Assembly (NCBI GenBank): GCA_037176905.1
Contig: JBBBWG010005446.1
Span: 1 to 64,000, forward strand
Reading direction: 5' to 3'
Source: Azolla pinnata
Taxonomy: Eukaryota; Streptophyta; Polypodiopsida; Salviniales; Salviniaceae
DNA length: 64,000 nt
Shown: positions 49,401-62,301 of the stretch, one piece after another
How positions within the stretch are numbered: the first letter of the stretch is position 1
How the letters are laid out: each line of letters starts with the position of its first letter
The notes under the pieces: model-generated
What the model was told of the DNA's origin: nothing
What the model saw: only the letters and a program-made list of their open reading frames with translations
Databases searched by the model: none
Program-made: the position numbers and the translations under genes

Positions 49401-52400
49401 ACCAAGTATGGGTCTTTGTTGTTCCCTAGGTTCTATTCTGTTTTCTAACTAAAACTTTAATAAATCTTTTCACCAAAATGCAAAGAACTACTAAAGTTTA
49501 ATATTACTACTCATGAAAGATATGACATGGAATCCCCAATTTTAGCTTTTGGGACACTGATGAGCATGGACTACCGAGTAAACATTTCTTGATTCCAATC
49601 TCTTCAAGAATGCTATATATGGAAGATGTCCTTGAATTTTTAAATTAGCTTCATTTAACTGTGCGATCATTGAAAACCCATAGAAACCCAGCACATGCCT
49701 CCCTTCTCAGAGGTGGCCGTGTAAGCTTCAATGATGAACCATTCTATCCGTCCCTTGTGTGTTTCTCTCAATTGAGGCTTTTTCCAACATCAGTTGTCCA
49801 CTAGTAATCTTTTGACTATGACCTTGCATTGATGTGGTGACATCTGAGCGTGAAAGCATCATAAAAAATACTTTGATCTGTTTTGAGAGCTTCAGTCAAG
49901 GCAGCTACATTTTGGCCAAATTGGTCATTCTCCTTTCTGGTTCCTCCATATCTTTTAAACTTATATTCGTAGTCTAAATTTTATTGTGACTCCTATTATT
50001 GAACAAGGAATTCGGAGACTTCTCTTGTACTTGATTGCCAATATTCTAGAGGCCCGAAAATGCATAGAAATAATTTTGGATTTTGAACATTGAGAATCCT
50101 TATTGACATATTGTGTATGTCTAGATGAGTCAATCTAGCTTTAACTTCTCATATAATATATAGCATATGATAGTGCATGGTGGAATATTTATGTTCTCGG
50201 CATCTACTGTCGCTTTGACTTACTGATCTTTGCATGACTCTTTTATGAGGTGGTGTATAAGATATGACACCCTAGAATAGGGATCAATAACCCAGAATTA
50301 TGATCAAAAGATTAGGTGTTCAGGAGAATTAGACTGGCTTATCAATTTTCTTTAATCTTGCAGATACTCTCGCGATCAACTAAGTTTTGTTTCAGTAATG
50401 GAAGGTACATGTAATATAATCTTCCATGCAGCATTACCAATATCTAATACATTAGTGATGGGATACATGTTTCAGTACTTTTATACCTGCATCATCCATA
50501 CGTGCATCCTTATTGTAGAAACTTCTCTATTTAGCATCTTATGAACTGAAAGGGTCTTGATTGAATACAAATGATAACATAGCGGAACTTATTAATTGGA
50601 TTAAAAAGTTTTCTGATAATCTTTCTTTGTAGCTTCCTGAGGTTTCTGGTTAGTGGATTAGGTTGTCCCAATCTTTTGACTGAATAAAATGTACATTCCC
50701 TTTGTATATATCAGCATAGGCAATTTTTTTTTTGCTGGAGCGCGGATTTTCTTCCAATCTTTAGATGCAGCTATTTTCCTATTCTCCCGTGTCTCCCAAA
50801 TTCCAACCAACAGTTTCATCCTTCCAGTTATTTGCACCAATGACCGTCTTACGCTTGGATGTGAACTGCAAGTATTTGGCTTAACCCCACCATATTGTAT
50901 CTCATTTGTATTTCCATCAGAAAATTAATTTTGATGTTTAGTATTTCTGCAGGATGGAACTGTGATTCGTGGACAGAATGAGATATCTCATCCACATACA
51001 TCTGACGACCTTAAGCTACCGCCGCAATCCGTAAATAAGGTTTCACAGTATTATGGAAAATTGAATATATTGGCCTTTTGCTATTGTCTTTGATACATTT
51101 ATTTAAACATTATACTGGCAGTGAGTGGCTGGAGATGGTTGAACAATATGCTATCTAGTTGGTACTTAAGCAATTTTCACAGTGCAGAGGGATTTTGGAG
51201 AATTAGTACCAAGATATGTGTTGAAGCTTAAACACGTGAATAGAAAGTTTTGGATGACGCGTAAGAAATATAAGCGAAAGGGTTCAAGGAGAGAAATAGT
51301 TACATAAACAGTTACTCAAGTCGTGCAGCATCTAATCTTTCTCATGGTTATTAGATTGAGTGATCAAATTCTATACTAATTTAATATCAGACTCTTAGAT
51401 ACCCAATCATACAAATGAAATATAGGAAAGTGTAAATGCCTTGGAATCAATCATGGTTCATGGCATTTTCAACTTTCGTGATTCCCATCTTACTGAGATC
51501 TTTAGCTATATCCTAACTACTCAAACGTACTTGGTAATACTTCTGATAATGTCCTGGAAATGTAGTGTCAACTTCTACCCAAAAACCCTTTGTCAATTGC
51601 AGAAATTGGCTAGGCTGAAGTAAACAATCACACATCTGGTTTTTTAAATGCTTTCTTTCGTTGCTGCATATTGCCCACACACTGCATATTTCTTCCTGAT
51701 TGTCACAGAATGATCAATATCATGTCATGTGTCTAATGTTTGGATGGTGGTACAGTGTCTGCATTCATCAGGCAGGCTTCCGGCAAGAATTAAGCGCATT
51801 TTCTACATGTCAAGTGAGGGTACCAATTTGCTGCATGAGGTCTGTCATGATGTTATGTATGCTGGCCAAACTAAGATTTGGAGGCTCCCATTGTCGTCAG
51901 AAGTTGTGAATCATGATATACTAGTCTCGACATTGAAATATGTGAAATATGGATTTCTGTAGGTGTTTCCTGCTGTCAATCCTGTTGTTCTGGAGCATCT
52001 CAAGCAGGTTCATGCAATTGTGTATGGCATGGGCTCATTGTTCACCTCTATCTGCCCATCACTGGTTTGTTCCATGACTAGACAAAGAAATCTAAATCCA
52101 TGTCCTAAGTCCTTGGATTTCCTTGGAGGAAAATATATATTAGTTTAACACAGTAGGTGCCAAAAGATTATGCAGGAACAAAATTCTTCAGCATATTTGT
52201 GATCTCTGTGGAGCAGGTGCTATGTGGTGTGGGGGAAGTGATTGCTGAGCGGACGTGTCTGAAAGTGTGTACAGTGAGGGATAGCCTGAATACATTAAAA
52301 TACAGACTTATCCAGACAAGATGTCCAGATCTACATGTTTATTATTAAGATCATCCAATTTTTTCTCTAGATGCTTATCCTCAATGGAACACATGATAGA

Positions 52401-53057
52401 GAGACATGTGGAATGTCAGCTTCGGATTTTGTTGTGTCCATCTGCAATGCATTAAATAGGAGATATGGAGATCCTGAAAAGTGCTTGAACTATCCAGTAA
52501 GTATCTCTTAAAGACGAGTAATGGGTTATATACATTTACTTTCTGTTCAAGTGCCTGAGCTCATTTGGTTAAGTCCTTTGCAGGCTACTGCATATGTCAA
52601 TTGTATTCTTGCTCCAAAGGGAGGTGGGATTGAAGTCGATTTGGATAAGCTGACTACATTGGGTATTACAAGAGTGGTATGCGCCAATAATCCAAACCTC
52701 ACACAAATCTCTAACTGAGAGTAGGATCCAAATATCGATTTGAAGAATGTTGGGAGGAGCTTGTTCTCGTTTATATTAAAGAAAATGATGCTTGTTTTTC
52801 TATCTGTAGACATTCTTGTCTTCTACAGTGTGCATCTTGATCGTTAAGTTCACATACAGCTGTCTTTGTCTGCTTTAGGAGACAGATTAAAAAATGTGAT
52901 TTCCAAGCTTGTGGTGTTGCCTGAACAGGTACCTGTGGAGAGTACGTTGGATGACAAAGTTGGAATTATTTACGAGCCAAAAGCTTTAATAAAAGCGATG
53001 CAACAGTCGATCGAGGGGTTTTGATATCCAAGATTGATTGATCATTTTCTGAGCTGA
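46490..53057 (+). CDS. CofD/YvcK-family protein, probably organelle-targeted
   Basis: Thirteen GT-AG exons: 46490-46835, 48199-48315, 48462-48594, 49309-49405, 50364-50404, 50715-50871, 50953-51039, 51756-51839, 51963-52064, 52217-52264, 52371-52496, 52584-52676, 52929-53057. The product is about 519 residues. The family (PF01933) includes archaeal 2-phospho-L-lactate transferase CofD and bacterial YvcK; the plant role is unknown. Exon 1 codes a Ser-rich transit-peptide-like leader that runs into LVFSGGTAFNG. Then come PVSDDGGSTAEIVR, GPAVGDIRSRCLRLSD, GNFFFAGARIFFQSLDAAIF, TNDRLTLGCEL and YGMGSLFTSICPSL, all family signatures. An A5 run at 52979-52983 shifts the frame after IIYEPK: the sequenced frame ends at 53057, whereas the other frame gives the family-like end LIKAMQQSIEGF (stop 53023-53025). 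Intron 1 also holds a diverged ~395-bp tandem duplication (from about 47036 and 47431). Confidence 0.93.
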
Positions 53058-53900
53058 CAGATAGGCAGAGTAGTACCTAGGTTAGTTTGTAAAAAAAAGA
53101 AGAGAAGATCTTGACAAATTATATAGCACATTCTTTCTTTGGGCATTTCCAAGGGTAAAATTTGTTGTTTCCTCTTGTTTTGTATATCAGACTAAAGAAA
53201 TCTATCAAGCAACACTGTGATTGTATTTAATCAGGTGGGAATGTGCCACATGTATTCTTGATGGACTCTTTCTGGTATTTAATCAGCCGGATTGTACGGT
53301 TTGGGCAGTGAAATGTTTCACAAGGATTTGGTTTGATTAAAGTAAAGACCTATCTGATGAGTCTGGATCCAAAATCTGAGTCAAAAGGTATTTATGTACA
53401 CACACATAAGATCATGTATATGAAGCTGCTTGAGTTGTTTTGGAGGACTGTTACTCTCAAAGAGGCAATGCCTGTTTTGTAAGAAAAATATTATTCCCTG
53501 GTAACTCCATGAAAATCTAAACCAACCAGATTAACCATTTCGATGTATTTAGATTGGATAGAGATTATTAGTCATGTTGAAAACCCATAGACTCTTCAAG
53601 TGGTATGAACCAAAATCCTAAACCCTAAACCTGGAACCTCGAGTCCTAAACTGCAAGTCCTAAATCCTAAGACCTTGATGTGTCAGCGATCAACGGAGTA
53701 TATATGTGTAAGTCCTAAGCCCTCAGACCTATTACATATATGCTTGTATGTATGTGTATCACATACACTTGGATGGAGTATTTTGTGCACCAAGTATGCG
53801 CCATTTTTGTAAATTTGTGTAAACAGGTTGAGAAAGAGAAGCCTATGGAGGAAGCAGAGAAGAAGATGAATGGCAGCAGCAGGGCAGAGAGAACGTTGAA
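53058..53900. other. Intergenic DNA with decayed telomere-type words
   Basis: 53610-53720 holds scattered cctaaaccctaaacct and cctaaatcctaag words. Otherwise only 3' and 5' flanks of the neighbouring genes. Confidence 0.45.
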
Positions 53901-56466
53901 ATGGCGAGCCCAACCAAACGTCTCCTCATTACAGGCCCTCCTGTAAGAAATCATTGCGATTTTCATCTCCCCCAAGTCGTTCATTCTACCCATATTTTGA
54001 CTCTGTTTCTGTTGTTGCTCTGTTTTCTCTCCTTTTTTCTTCTTTCCTTCTTGAGGGCATTGGTAAAACCACTCTCATGACCAGGGTTATAGATAAACTC
54101 AAGAGATCTCATCCACATCTCAGGATGCGTGGTTTCTATACTCGTAAGTTAATTCCTTTTGGATTTTGTTTGCCATTAATTGATTCTTATGAATAGTTGC
54201 CCATTGGTCATTTGCAGTTTATGTTGTGGGTGTCCTTTTACCATTGTATCAGAATGTCAGTTTTGGGTGGCTTGAAACTGGCCTTTATGAATCATTCTGT
54301 GAGTTTCGGGATGATTTATTGTTGATCATTTTTGCATGTGTATAATCTTTTTTTATAAACTCCAAATTGATACCCATCCATGTGTGTTTAACCGTTCTGA
54401 TGTCTCCAATCGAGTATCGATCCATTGTCATATTTATGTAACCATTTGGACTATTTTCAACTGATTATTGATTTTCTCGGATGTGTACACAAGATATTAG
54501 ATCATCTCCAATTGATTTTGATAGTCTTATACCTGTATTCAAGCTTCACGATTATTTCTCAAAGAACTGGTGCCATATGTAAGTTACATGTGTATGTGGA
54601 CAATGAATATACTGATGTGATTGTTCCCCTAAGAAAGGGGTCTAGTTATATGCTTCAGGGTTTAGGGTTTTGTCAGATCGTCTATTTTCCCCCATATACA
54701 AATCTGCCACAAAATGTGTTATCTCAGAAAATATTAAGCCATGCTGTCTCAAGTGTGAAAAAAGTGTTTGATATGCATGAGTGCCGGGCTCGGTGTTTGT
54801 GCACACATTATACACATGTACTTACAAAAATGGCAGGTGAGAAAAGAGTATCGGGTCAAAGATCAGGGTTTGAGGTAGTCACCTTGGATGGCAGGGTAGA
54901 AGATCTAGCATCATCCGTACCAAGGTAGGCCGGATAGCTTTTGTTGAAAGTTTGCTTTTCTTTCTCCTGTAAAAGTTGGAGTGCTCTTTATGAAATACAT
55001 TGTGTCTATTTTTAATCGTCTCTGGTTCCATTCTATATGCCACATTGTGTGTATTCGAGAGATAGACGTACACTGTTTCGTTGTCTATATGTATGTCTAC
55101 ACATTTGTCAATATGGTTGCATGGTTATGTATAAAGTTGAGGCTTGTTCCAGAATGCATTGAGTCTACTTTCTATTGTCTATGGTTCCACTCATATGCCA
55201 CATAGTGCTTATACAGTGTTGTGAGTATCACATGGCCGTCCGTGGGAAAGTATAAGGTCGATGTCGAAGGCTTCGAGAGGATTGCATTACCAGAGTTAGA
55301 GGTACATCTTTGGTTTATTTGTGTATTCTATGTATAATATACATATACATTACAATATATATGCAGGATACAGATGCGAAGCATTTTTGGAATCAACTTC
55401 CCTGTTTTCAAAATATGTAATTTAAGGAAGTAACATGCTAGATGCATAGCGTAAATGAAATACTTTTTGTATTTTTTTGCATTTAGAAGTTTAAGTACTA
55501 TAGCTGATTTATCTCTGTAGTTCATACAGTTTATTACAGTAAATTCATGTGCTGAAAGGACCATCCCCAAAACTCTGTTCAAGGAAGGAATCACTTCCAT
55601 CATCTCAAAAACATTTCTTAAACCAAAAGTTTGGGTTTATCGAATTTATATCTTTTGGAAGCATCAAGACCTTTTAAGATCATGCAGTGCTTAGAAACCT
55701 TAATTACGTCGAGTGCATGGAACATTTTGAATTGAACTTCTAAAATTTCGAGTCCATGCTAGATTATTTGCGTATCCTAAAAAGTAATCCACACTAGATA
55801 ATGCTGTGTTTCTGTATGTATATGTATTAAGGTGTATGGTTATTTTCTTGATGCGTGTTAATATGTGTGAAAGTCTCCCAATTTTAGGCACCACATTAGC
55901 TGTGTCAATGTCAATGCCAAATCTGCTCTCAATATCAAATGCCTGTTTCTTTGAAAATGCTGGTAGTATGTTTGTATGTATGCATGCACGTATATTTACT
56001 GTGTGCAAGCATGTCTATTCATGTAATGTATATCTGAAGGCATTTTTAATGATCAAAAGGCTGATGTGTAGCTGGACAGAGAGGTGGATCTCTTTGTCAT
56101 CGACGAAGTTGGTAAGATGGAGCTCTTCAGTTCGCAGTTCTTTCCAGCAGTGTGGCAAATTTTTAACTCTAGCGTCCCAGTGCTGGCCTCCATACCTATA
56201 CCAAAGCCTGGGAGGGATATACCCCAAGGTGTGTTCAAAATTTAATAAAGAATTAACATTCGCCTCATATAGCATCATTCATCACAGACAAATTTACAAT
56301 GCATCGTACATAGTACAGCAAAGATTAATGCTTCGTGTGTACAAAAAGTCTTGCAGTGGCGCAACTTAGAGGTCACGAAGGCGCAGCAGTATACACGCTG
56401 GACAGAAACAATCGGGACGAACTCTGTGTAGAAGTGTATGAGCATTTGAAAAATCTTTTGGGATGA
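53901..56466 (+). CDS. THEP1: THEP1-type nucleoside-triphosphatase
   Basis: Six GT-AG exons in phase: 53901-53942, 54056-54143, 54837-54924, 55217-55301, 56072-56228, 56357-56466, giving 189 residues, the normal length of the family. THEP1/NTPCR proteins hydrolyse nucleoside triphosphates in vitro; the cellular role is poorly known. Walker A is GPPGIGKTT (12-20), split by intron 1. Further family blocks are MRGFYT, GFEVVTLDG, VGKYKVDV, the Walker B region LFVIDEVGKMELFS (108-121) and SIPIPK. The exon 4 acceptor could instead be at 55225 (exon from 55226), losing three residues without frame change. It lies about 0.85 kb downstream of the CofD-like gene, same strand, with no sign of co-transcription. 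Confidence 0.95.
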
Positions 56467-57370
56467 ATGTAATCTCGAAGTGGATAGAGCCTTGTAATGC
56501 ACGAGCTTGGCAGGAGATCGTTGCATAATGGCATCATCTTTCTGGTTTTTTTCTTTCTATGGTTGTGGGATCGGTGTGTGAAGCAGCGAAGAAGCAGTTG
56601 TATTTGGTTAGAACTACTGGTGATGAGGCTAGAACTCTTTTGTATGGAGTTGGTGAGCTATATGCAGGTTTTCAAGTTAAGCGACGAGGTATTTGCTTCA
56701 CATTTTTTGTGCATGAGACCCGGAATCTGGCACAGGGAATGCGTCCAAGTCTTTCGGGACTCCCAGTCTACATGTGGATTGTGAATGCCGTGTCTCATCG
56801 GTCCATGTCTGATTGTTTCCAGGTCTTTGAAAATCGATTATTCTTCGACATCCTGACGAGGTTTTCGAGCGCATGGCGCATGGAATAACACAGTGTGTGT
56901 GATGCATGTGGGAATTGTTTTCTACAGCAACCTCTCAACAGAGTCAATGTGGCCGGCAAAAGAGTCTGGTCTAGGCTGGTCATGTGCTTCCGGATCATTT
57001 TTCGAGCTGGTCGAGAACTCGATGCAGCAAGGAGACGGCGGGGGTTTGACGTTACCGCACAACACATCCAACGTTCGTTGCGCAGCAAAGGTACAGATAA
57101 TCTAAACATAAACATAGATGATATATAGATATGTATGCATATATGTAAGCAAGGCCATGGATGCATGCAAACCTCATGAGGCCATGGTGGGGGCAGAAGG
57201 CCATGGAGCCAAAAAGCAAGGAAGAAAGGAAGGGGTCAAGGCTGTGGGGGGCAAAGGCCATGGATGGAGTCAAAAGCAAGGAAAGAAAGGAAGGGGTCTC
57301 AAGAGGGGTGGGTGCAAGAGGAATGGAGAAAAAGCCTTGGAGGTAGATATAGATAGAGCAGAGAGGAAAG
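56467..57370. other. Intergenic DNA upstream of LTPG
   Basis: A ~57-bp duplication at about 57188-57300 shares ggccatgga, aaaagcaaggaa and gaaaggaaggggtc. Frames at 56559-56888 and 56895-57128 show no recognisable domain. Confidence 0.45.
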
Positions 57371-57424
57371 AGGAAGAAGAAGAAGAAGAAGAAGAAGAAG
57401 AAGAAGATGATGATGATGATGATG
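57371..57424. repeat. (GAA)n(GAT)n microsatellite that creates a six-Met start
   Basis: About 11 GAA units run directly into GATGATG..., so the LTPG frame opens with six consecutive ATG codons from 57407. Confidence 0.88.
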
Positions 57425-58606
57425 AAGAGGATATGGCAGCAGCAGCTATGGCTAAGCAGCTGCTTGCTGCTGCTGATGCTGGCGGCGGCGCAGACGACGA
57501 CGACAACAAGCAATTCTTCGTCATCTTCGTCGTCTTGCTCGACGAGCTCGCTGCTGGCGCTGCTGCCATGCCAGCACTACTTCGACGCGGGGAACACATC
57601 GGCGCCCGACGCGGCGTGCTGCGTGCCTCTCGCGAGCATTCTCGAAGCCAACGCGACGTGCCTCTGCGAGCTGCCCTCGCTCCTCGCCTCCGCCGGCTTC
57701 GCCTCCTCCTCCGCTGGCCTCAATGTCACCCGCGCCAGCGACATCGCTGCCTCGTGCAACTCCACCATCCCCACCTCTGTCATCCTCTGCCTCTCCTCCT
57801 CCAACTCCTCCTCCAACTCCTCCTCCAACTCCTCCTCCAATTCCTCCTCCTCCTCCTCTCCTCCTTCAAGCTCCAGCAGCAATACTCCTTCAGGTAAGTC
57901 AAAATCCCCACAAAACTACCCCACCCGTGCCCCATCTCGATCGCGATCGCGATGGGGACCGATCCGATCCGATCCGATCCGTTATCCGCCCGTGCCCATT
58001 TTCCCGATGGAGAATCCGGATCGCCGTGCCCGACTTCGATGTACATCTGGATCGCCCGATCGATCGGCCGGTTTCGACGCCAATCGGATCGGATCGGATC
58101 GGATCGTATCGGTCGCGCATAATGGATCTCGCATCCGGCGATGGAATCGTAATCCGCCCGTTTGGGTACGGATCGTTGTGCCGGCCGCACAGCTGCCCAT
58201 TTGGGTGTGTAAATGGCATCGTATCGGCCGTCGCGGCCCAATCGGGGTGCACAAGATCGTATCGGCGATCGTATGGGTCGTGATGCCGATTCGGCTACGG
58301 ATCTCGTCGGGTACGGGGGTATCCTGCCGCGGGCCCCTACTGTGTGATTGCTGGTTATGGATCGTGTCGAGGGCGAATCTATGACAAGTTGAAATGATTC
58401 TTTCTTTCTTTCTTTCTTTGTTTCTTCGATCCGGCGATCCGTTGTAACGAAGTTGTTGTGGTGGGTGTTTTTCTCACGCAGGAGGGCCTCCGTCGGCGGC
58501 GGCGTCGCTCTGGCCACGTGCCGATGTGCCCACCACAAATGGTTGGGGTCTCGTCATCGCCCTCCTCTCTGCGCTCCTCATCTCTACGTTGTATTCTGAT
58601 CGGTAA
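57407..58606 (+). CDS. LTPG: GPI-anchored non-specific lipid-transfer protein (LTPG)
   Basis: Two exons, 57407-57893 and 58482-58606, join in phase 1 to 203 residues. LTPGs sit on the outer plasma membrane and move lipids to the cuticle and wall. Residues 1-29 are a signal peptide (Met run, basic KR, LWLSSCLLLLML core). The mature domain has the complete eight-cysteine pattern C-x10-C-x15-CC-x12-CxC-x29-C-x10-C. A long Ser/Asn/Pro-rich linker follows. Exon 2 ends with a hydrophobic GPI-type tail (LVIALLSALLISTL) preceded by small residues (TTNG) fit for an omega site. The stop TAA lies inside a good donor-like CGGTAAGC, so a further spliced form is conceivable. Which of the six Met codons starts the protein is open. 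Confidence 0.93.
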
Positions 58607-59654
58607 GCAGCGCGAATTCTCGGCGTGTTTTCGCTTTGCTTTGGAGCCCACAGACTCTGGGGGCGATCGGGATCGGACGTATAGGGATCGGGTTATGTCC
58701 CCAGATATAGACATTAGTAGCTTTGTAATAAGCCTCATCCTCAAAAACAAAAGAAAGAAGAGAAGAAAAAACATTGGACATTGTTAGTGGCTAAGGCCAT
58801 AATGGGGGGGGTCTTGGGCTATTTGAAGCCTTCCCCCCTTTGTGCTTTAGTTTGTCTTGAGACTTGCTTGGTGGGAATAAAGGCCTTTGAGAAAATGTGC
58901 TTTCCTTTTTTAAGTATAGAAGTGATTTACACTAGGGAATCATCATTGTGGGACCAGCTAACAACATTTGAAAGCTGATTCCAAAGTCGCCGCTGCAAGT
59001 CTTCCGCAAAGGCATAATGCGCTCCGACTCGCTGTAACACAATCGGATCGGGAATTCGGAATTCGGAAAGAAGATCGAAGTTCGATATAACTTGCCTATC
59101 GATCGAACCCCCCCCATGAGTCGCACCTCTGGAGGTACACTATTTAGTGACAAGGAAGTGAAGTTCGATGCCCGCTAAAACAGGTGGAGCGAGAGTATAA
59201 GTTGAACTTACAAGTTTCGTAACTGGTGTTGTTTGTTTGGTAAGGTTAACAAACCCCCAGAGAGACTTTTTCGAGGCTCGACGAAAGGTCGAAAGGATGA
59301 GTGAGGGTAAAGGAATCAGCATCAAATCCGATATTTCGGACCCTCGAACGGACAATCGTGGAGCTAAAGTATATCACTATTAATTTCTAAGAAGCCAAAG
59401 AATGTGGTATGAGAAGTTTGCTATTCCAATTTGGACCATGTACGTATATATACCTTAGTCTATACGGCAACAATCATCGAGGAACTGATCGAGCCTTTTC
59501 AATCAAAGAAATTGAAGGAAGCTTGGCATATACTAAGTATTAGGACAATATCTTGCTCGACTAAATATATCAGAGGCGTTGAAGATTGGAGTCTATCAAA
59601 CACACATGAGTACAGACTGGCACCGAAACGATGCTCCCTATGCGAATCCAATCG
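58607..59654. other. Intergenic DNA downstream of LTPG
   Basis: No gene was recognised. The 71-codon minus frame at 59140-59355 has no clear family. Confidence 0.4.
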
Positions 59655-60135
59655 ATAAATAAGGACTCCGCTGAATTGAGGTAGGAAAAACGAGGAAAAT
59701 TAATACGGACTCTGTCAATCGACAGAAGAAAGCATCGAAACAACTCGATCCACTTAAGTGAGGTAGGAAAAGGAGGAAAATTAAAAAGGACTCTGTTAAT
59801 CGACAATAGGAAAGTTCATATAAGCATCGAAACAACTCGATTCACTTAATTGAGGTAGGAAAACGAGGAAAATTAATAAGGACTCTGTTAATCGACGGTA
59901 GAAAAGTTCATATAAGCATCGAAACAGCTCGACTCACTTAATTGAGGTAGGAAAATGAGGAAAATTAGAAAGGACTCTGTTAATCGACAGTAGAAAAGTT
60001 CATATCAGCATCGAAACAACTCGATTCACTTAATTGAGGTAGGAAAACGAGGAAAATTAATAAGGACTCTGTTAATCGACGGTAGAAAAGTTCATATCAG
60101 CATCGAAACAGCTCGATTCACTTAATTGAGGCAAT
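59655..60135. repeat. 92-bp tandem array, five copies
   Basis: The anchor gaggtaggaaaa recurs at 59678, 59760, 59852, 59944 and 60036 (spacing 82 then three times 92), with a truncated sixth copy. Each unit holds ggaaaattaataaggactct, taatcgac, agaaaagttcatat and gcatcgaaacaNctcga. The later copies are nearly identical. Confidence 0.93.
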
Positions 60136-61046
60136 CGAGAAGATTTCATGGTTTCTTTCTCCGTAACTGAGGGGGGCGATGCATGAACACCCGGTTTCGG
60201 CAGGTTTTCTGTGCCGACGAACCAGACCAGTCAGCTAACGAGGATTAAGGAGAAGGGACACTGTTGATGTTACGGCAGGCGACATAGAGATTAGCAGCGA
60301 TCGATGGCAATTAGTCAACGTGACGGAAGTCGAGCACATGCCACATGCATAAGAGGAAGAGAAAGGAGCCATGTGGGGGGACAAGCCACGGTAGTAGATA
60401 CAGATAAACCGTTAGCAAGGCAAAGAAAGGGCATAACAGAGCCTCTGATTGCTCTGGATAAGCAAGTTGTGCTAATGGTTGTTTGTTGTATACGCGAGCT
60501 ACGCGGGGTGCAAATGCCAGAATGCAGATTTCGTTCGATCGATTGGCCGATCTGTGCATCGTACACTCTGGCGAGCGGACGATGAGATCGTCTGATCTAT
60601 ACAGGCATTGTTTTCCCCCTCCGATGTTCAAGGTGATATGCAGAATACGAGGCGATCGGATCGACGCCGTCGGCGGAGGCGGCGAGGAGCCATGGCAAGC
60701 AAGATCTGGGGCAGAACAGAACAGAAACAGAAACAGAAACAGAAGCAGAAGCAGAAGCAGTAGCAGAAGCAGAAACAGAAACAGAAACAGAGCAGATCAG
60801 AGCAGAGCAGAGCAGAGACTAGATTTGTGTGTTTTAGTTAGTGGTGCATGTGACCCCACTCTTAGAAAAGAGCCATTTTTTTTGTTCCTTGCTTCCTTGT
60901 GGACCTGTTTTTCTCCCCTGTTTTTCTCCTCTGTTCCTCATAAGCTCTGTTTTTCCTCTTCTTCTTCTTCTTCTTCTTCTTCCTCCCCTTCTTCTTCTTC
61001 TACAGAAGATCCCTGAAAGACCCATCTTCCATATCTTCATGCTTCC
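60136..61046. other. Flank of the NT-C2 gene with CAGAAA/CAGAGC and CTT repeats
   Basis: 60711-60818 is a compound hexamer repeat (agaaac, agaagc, agagc). (CTT)n tracts at 60957-60981 and 60989-61001 lie 46-90 bp before the start codon. No other gene was recognised. Confidence 0.55.
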
Positions 61047-62060
61047 ATGGTTGTGAAGCGCCTGATGCGCTTCTGGAGGCCATGGCCTCCTGCTTCTTCT
61101 TCTTCCTCCTCCTCCTCCTCTACACCCTTCACCGTCCACATCTCCGTTCTCCGCCTCGAGGGCGATATCGCGGCGATGCTGGAGGGCCATGGCGGATCGG
61201 ATCGCGAGCTCTGCGTCTGGGTCGAGCTCCGCGCCAACAAGGGCTCCTCCTCCTCCTCCAGAGGCCATGGAATCATGCAATTGGGCAGGAATGAGGGGCG
61301 CAGGAAGAGGTTCTCCACGAGCCGGAAGAGGTTTCGGAGAGCGAGCGATGCCGGGGGAATCATCACGTGGGAGGGAGAAGAGGAGGAGGAGGCCTTCGAG
61401 AGCCGCTGCGTCCTCGATTCCGGCTCCTCCGGATTCCTGCCTTACCATGTCTACTTCGCCGTCATTGTTCAGGTAACCAGTTTTGTTTTCTTGGCTTCTT
61501 TCCGATCTTTCTTGGATTTGCCTTGGTTTCGACGCGATTCGCGGAATTTGCGCATGCGGGGCCATAAGTAGCTCTTTGAGCCCATGGTTGCGATCGCCCG
61601 AGCGTGTGTATGGATGGATCGATCACTTGTTCATGTCCGCGGGGTGATTGCCGCTGTGAAGATGATGATGATGATGATGCTGTGGGGTCGCATAGGATCA
61701 TCAGCCATGTAGGTTGATGTTGTTGTTGTTGTTGTTGATGATGATGATGATAATGATGATGATGAGTGATAGGTTGATGTTGTTGTTGACGATGATGATG
61801 CTGCGGGGTTGCATAGGATCATCAGTCATGTAGGTTGATGTTGATGTTGATGATGATGATGATGATGATGATGCCGTGAGGTTGAATAGGATCGTCAGTC
61901 ATATAGGTTGATGTTGTTGTTGTTGTTGTTGATGATGATGCCGCGAGGTTGCATAGGATCATCAGTCATATAGGTTGATGTTTTTGTTGTTGATGATGAT
62001 GATGATGATGCCGTGAGGTTGCATAGTATCATCAGTCATGTAGGTTGATGTTGTTGTTGT

Positions 62061-62098
<38 letters not shown>

Positions 62099-62248
62099 CC
62101 GCGAGGTTGCATAGGATCATCAATCATATAGGTTGTTGTTGTTGTTGTTGTTGTTGTTGATGATGATGATGATGATGATGCCGCCACGAGGTTGCATAGG
62201 ATCATCAGTCATGTAGGTTGATGTTGATGATGATGATGTTGATGATGG

Positions 62249-62301
<53 letters not shown>

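Noticed and set aside
56559-57128. A coding gene between THEP1 and LTPG
   Set aside because: Two unrelated frames without domains, homology or splice support.
59140-59355. A transposon protein fragment on the minus strand
   Set aside because: No motif was strong enough to name a family.
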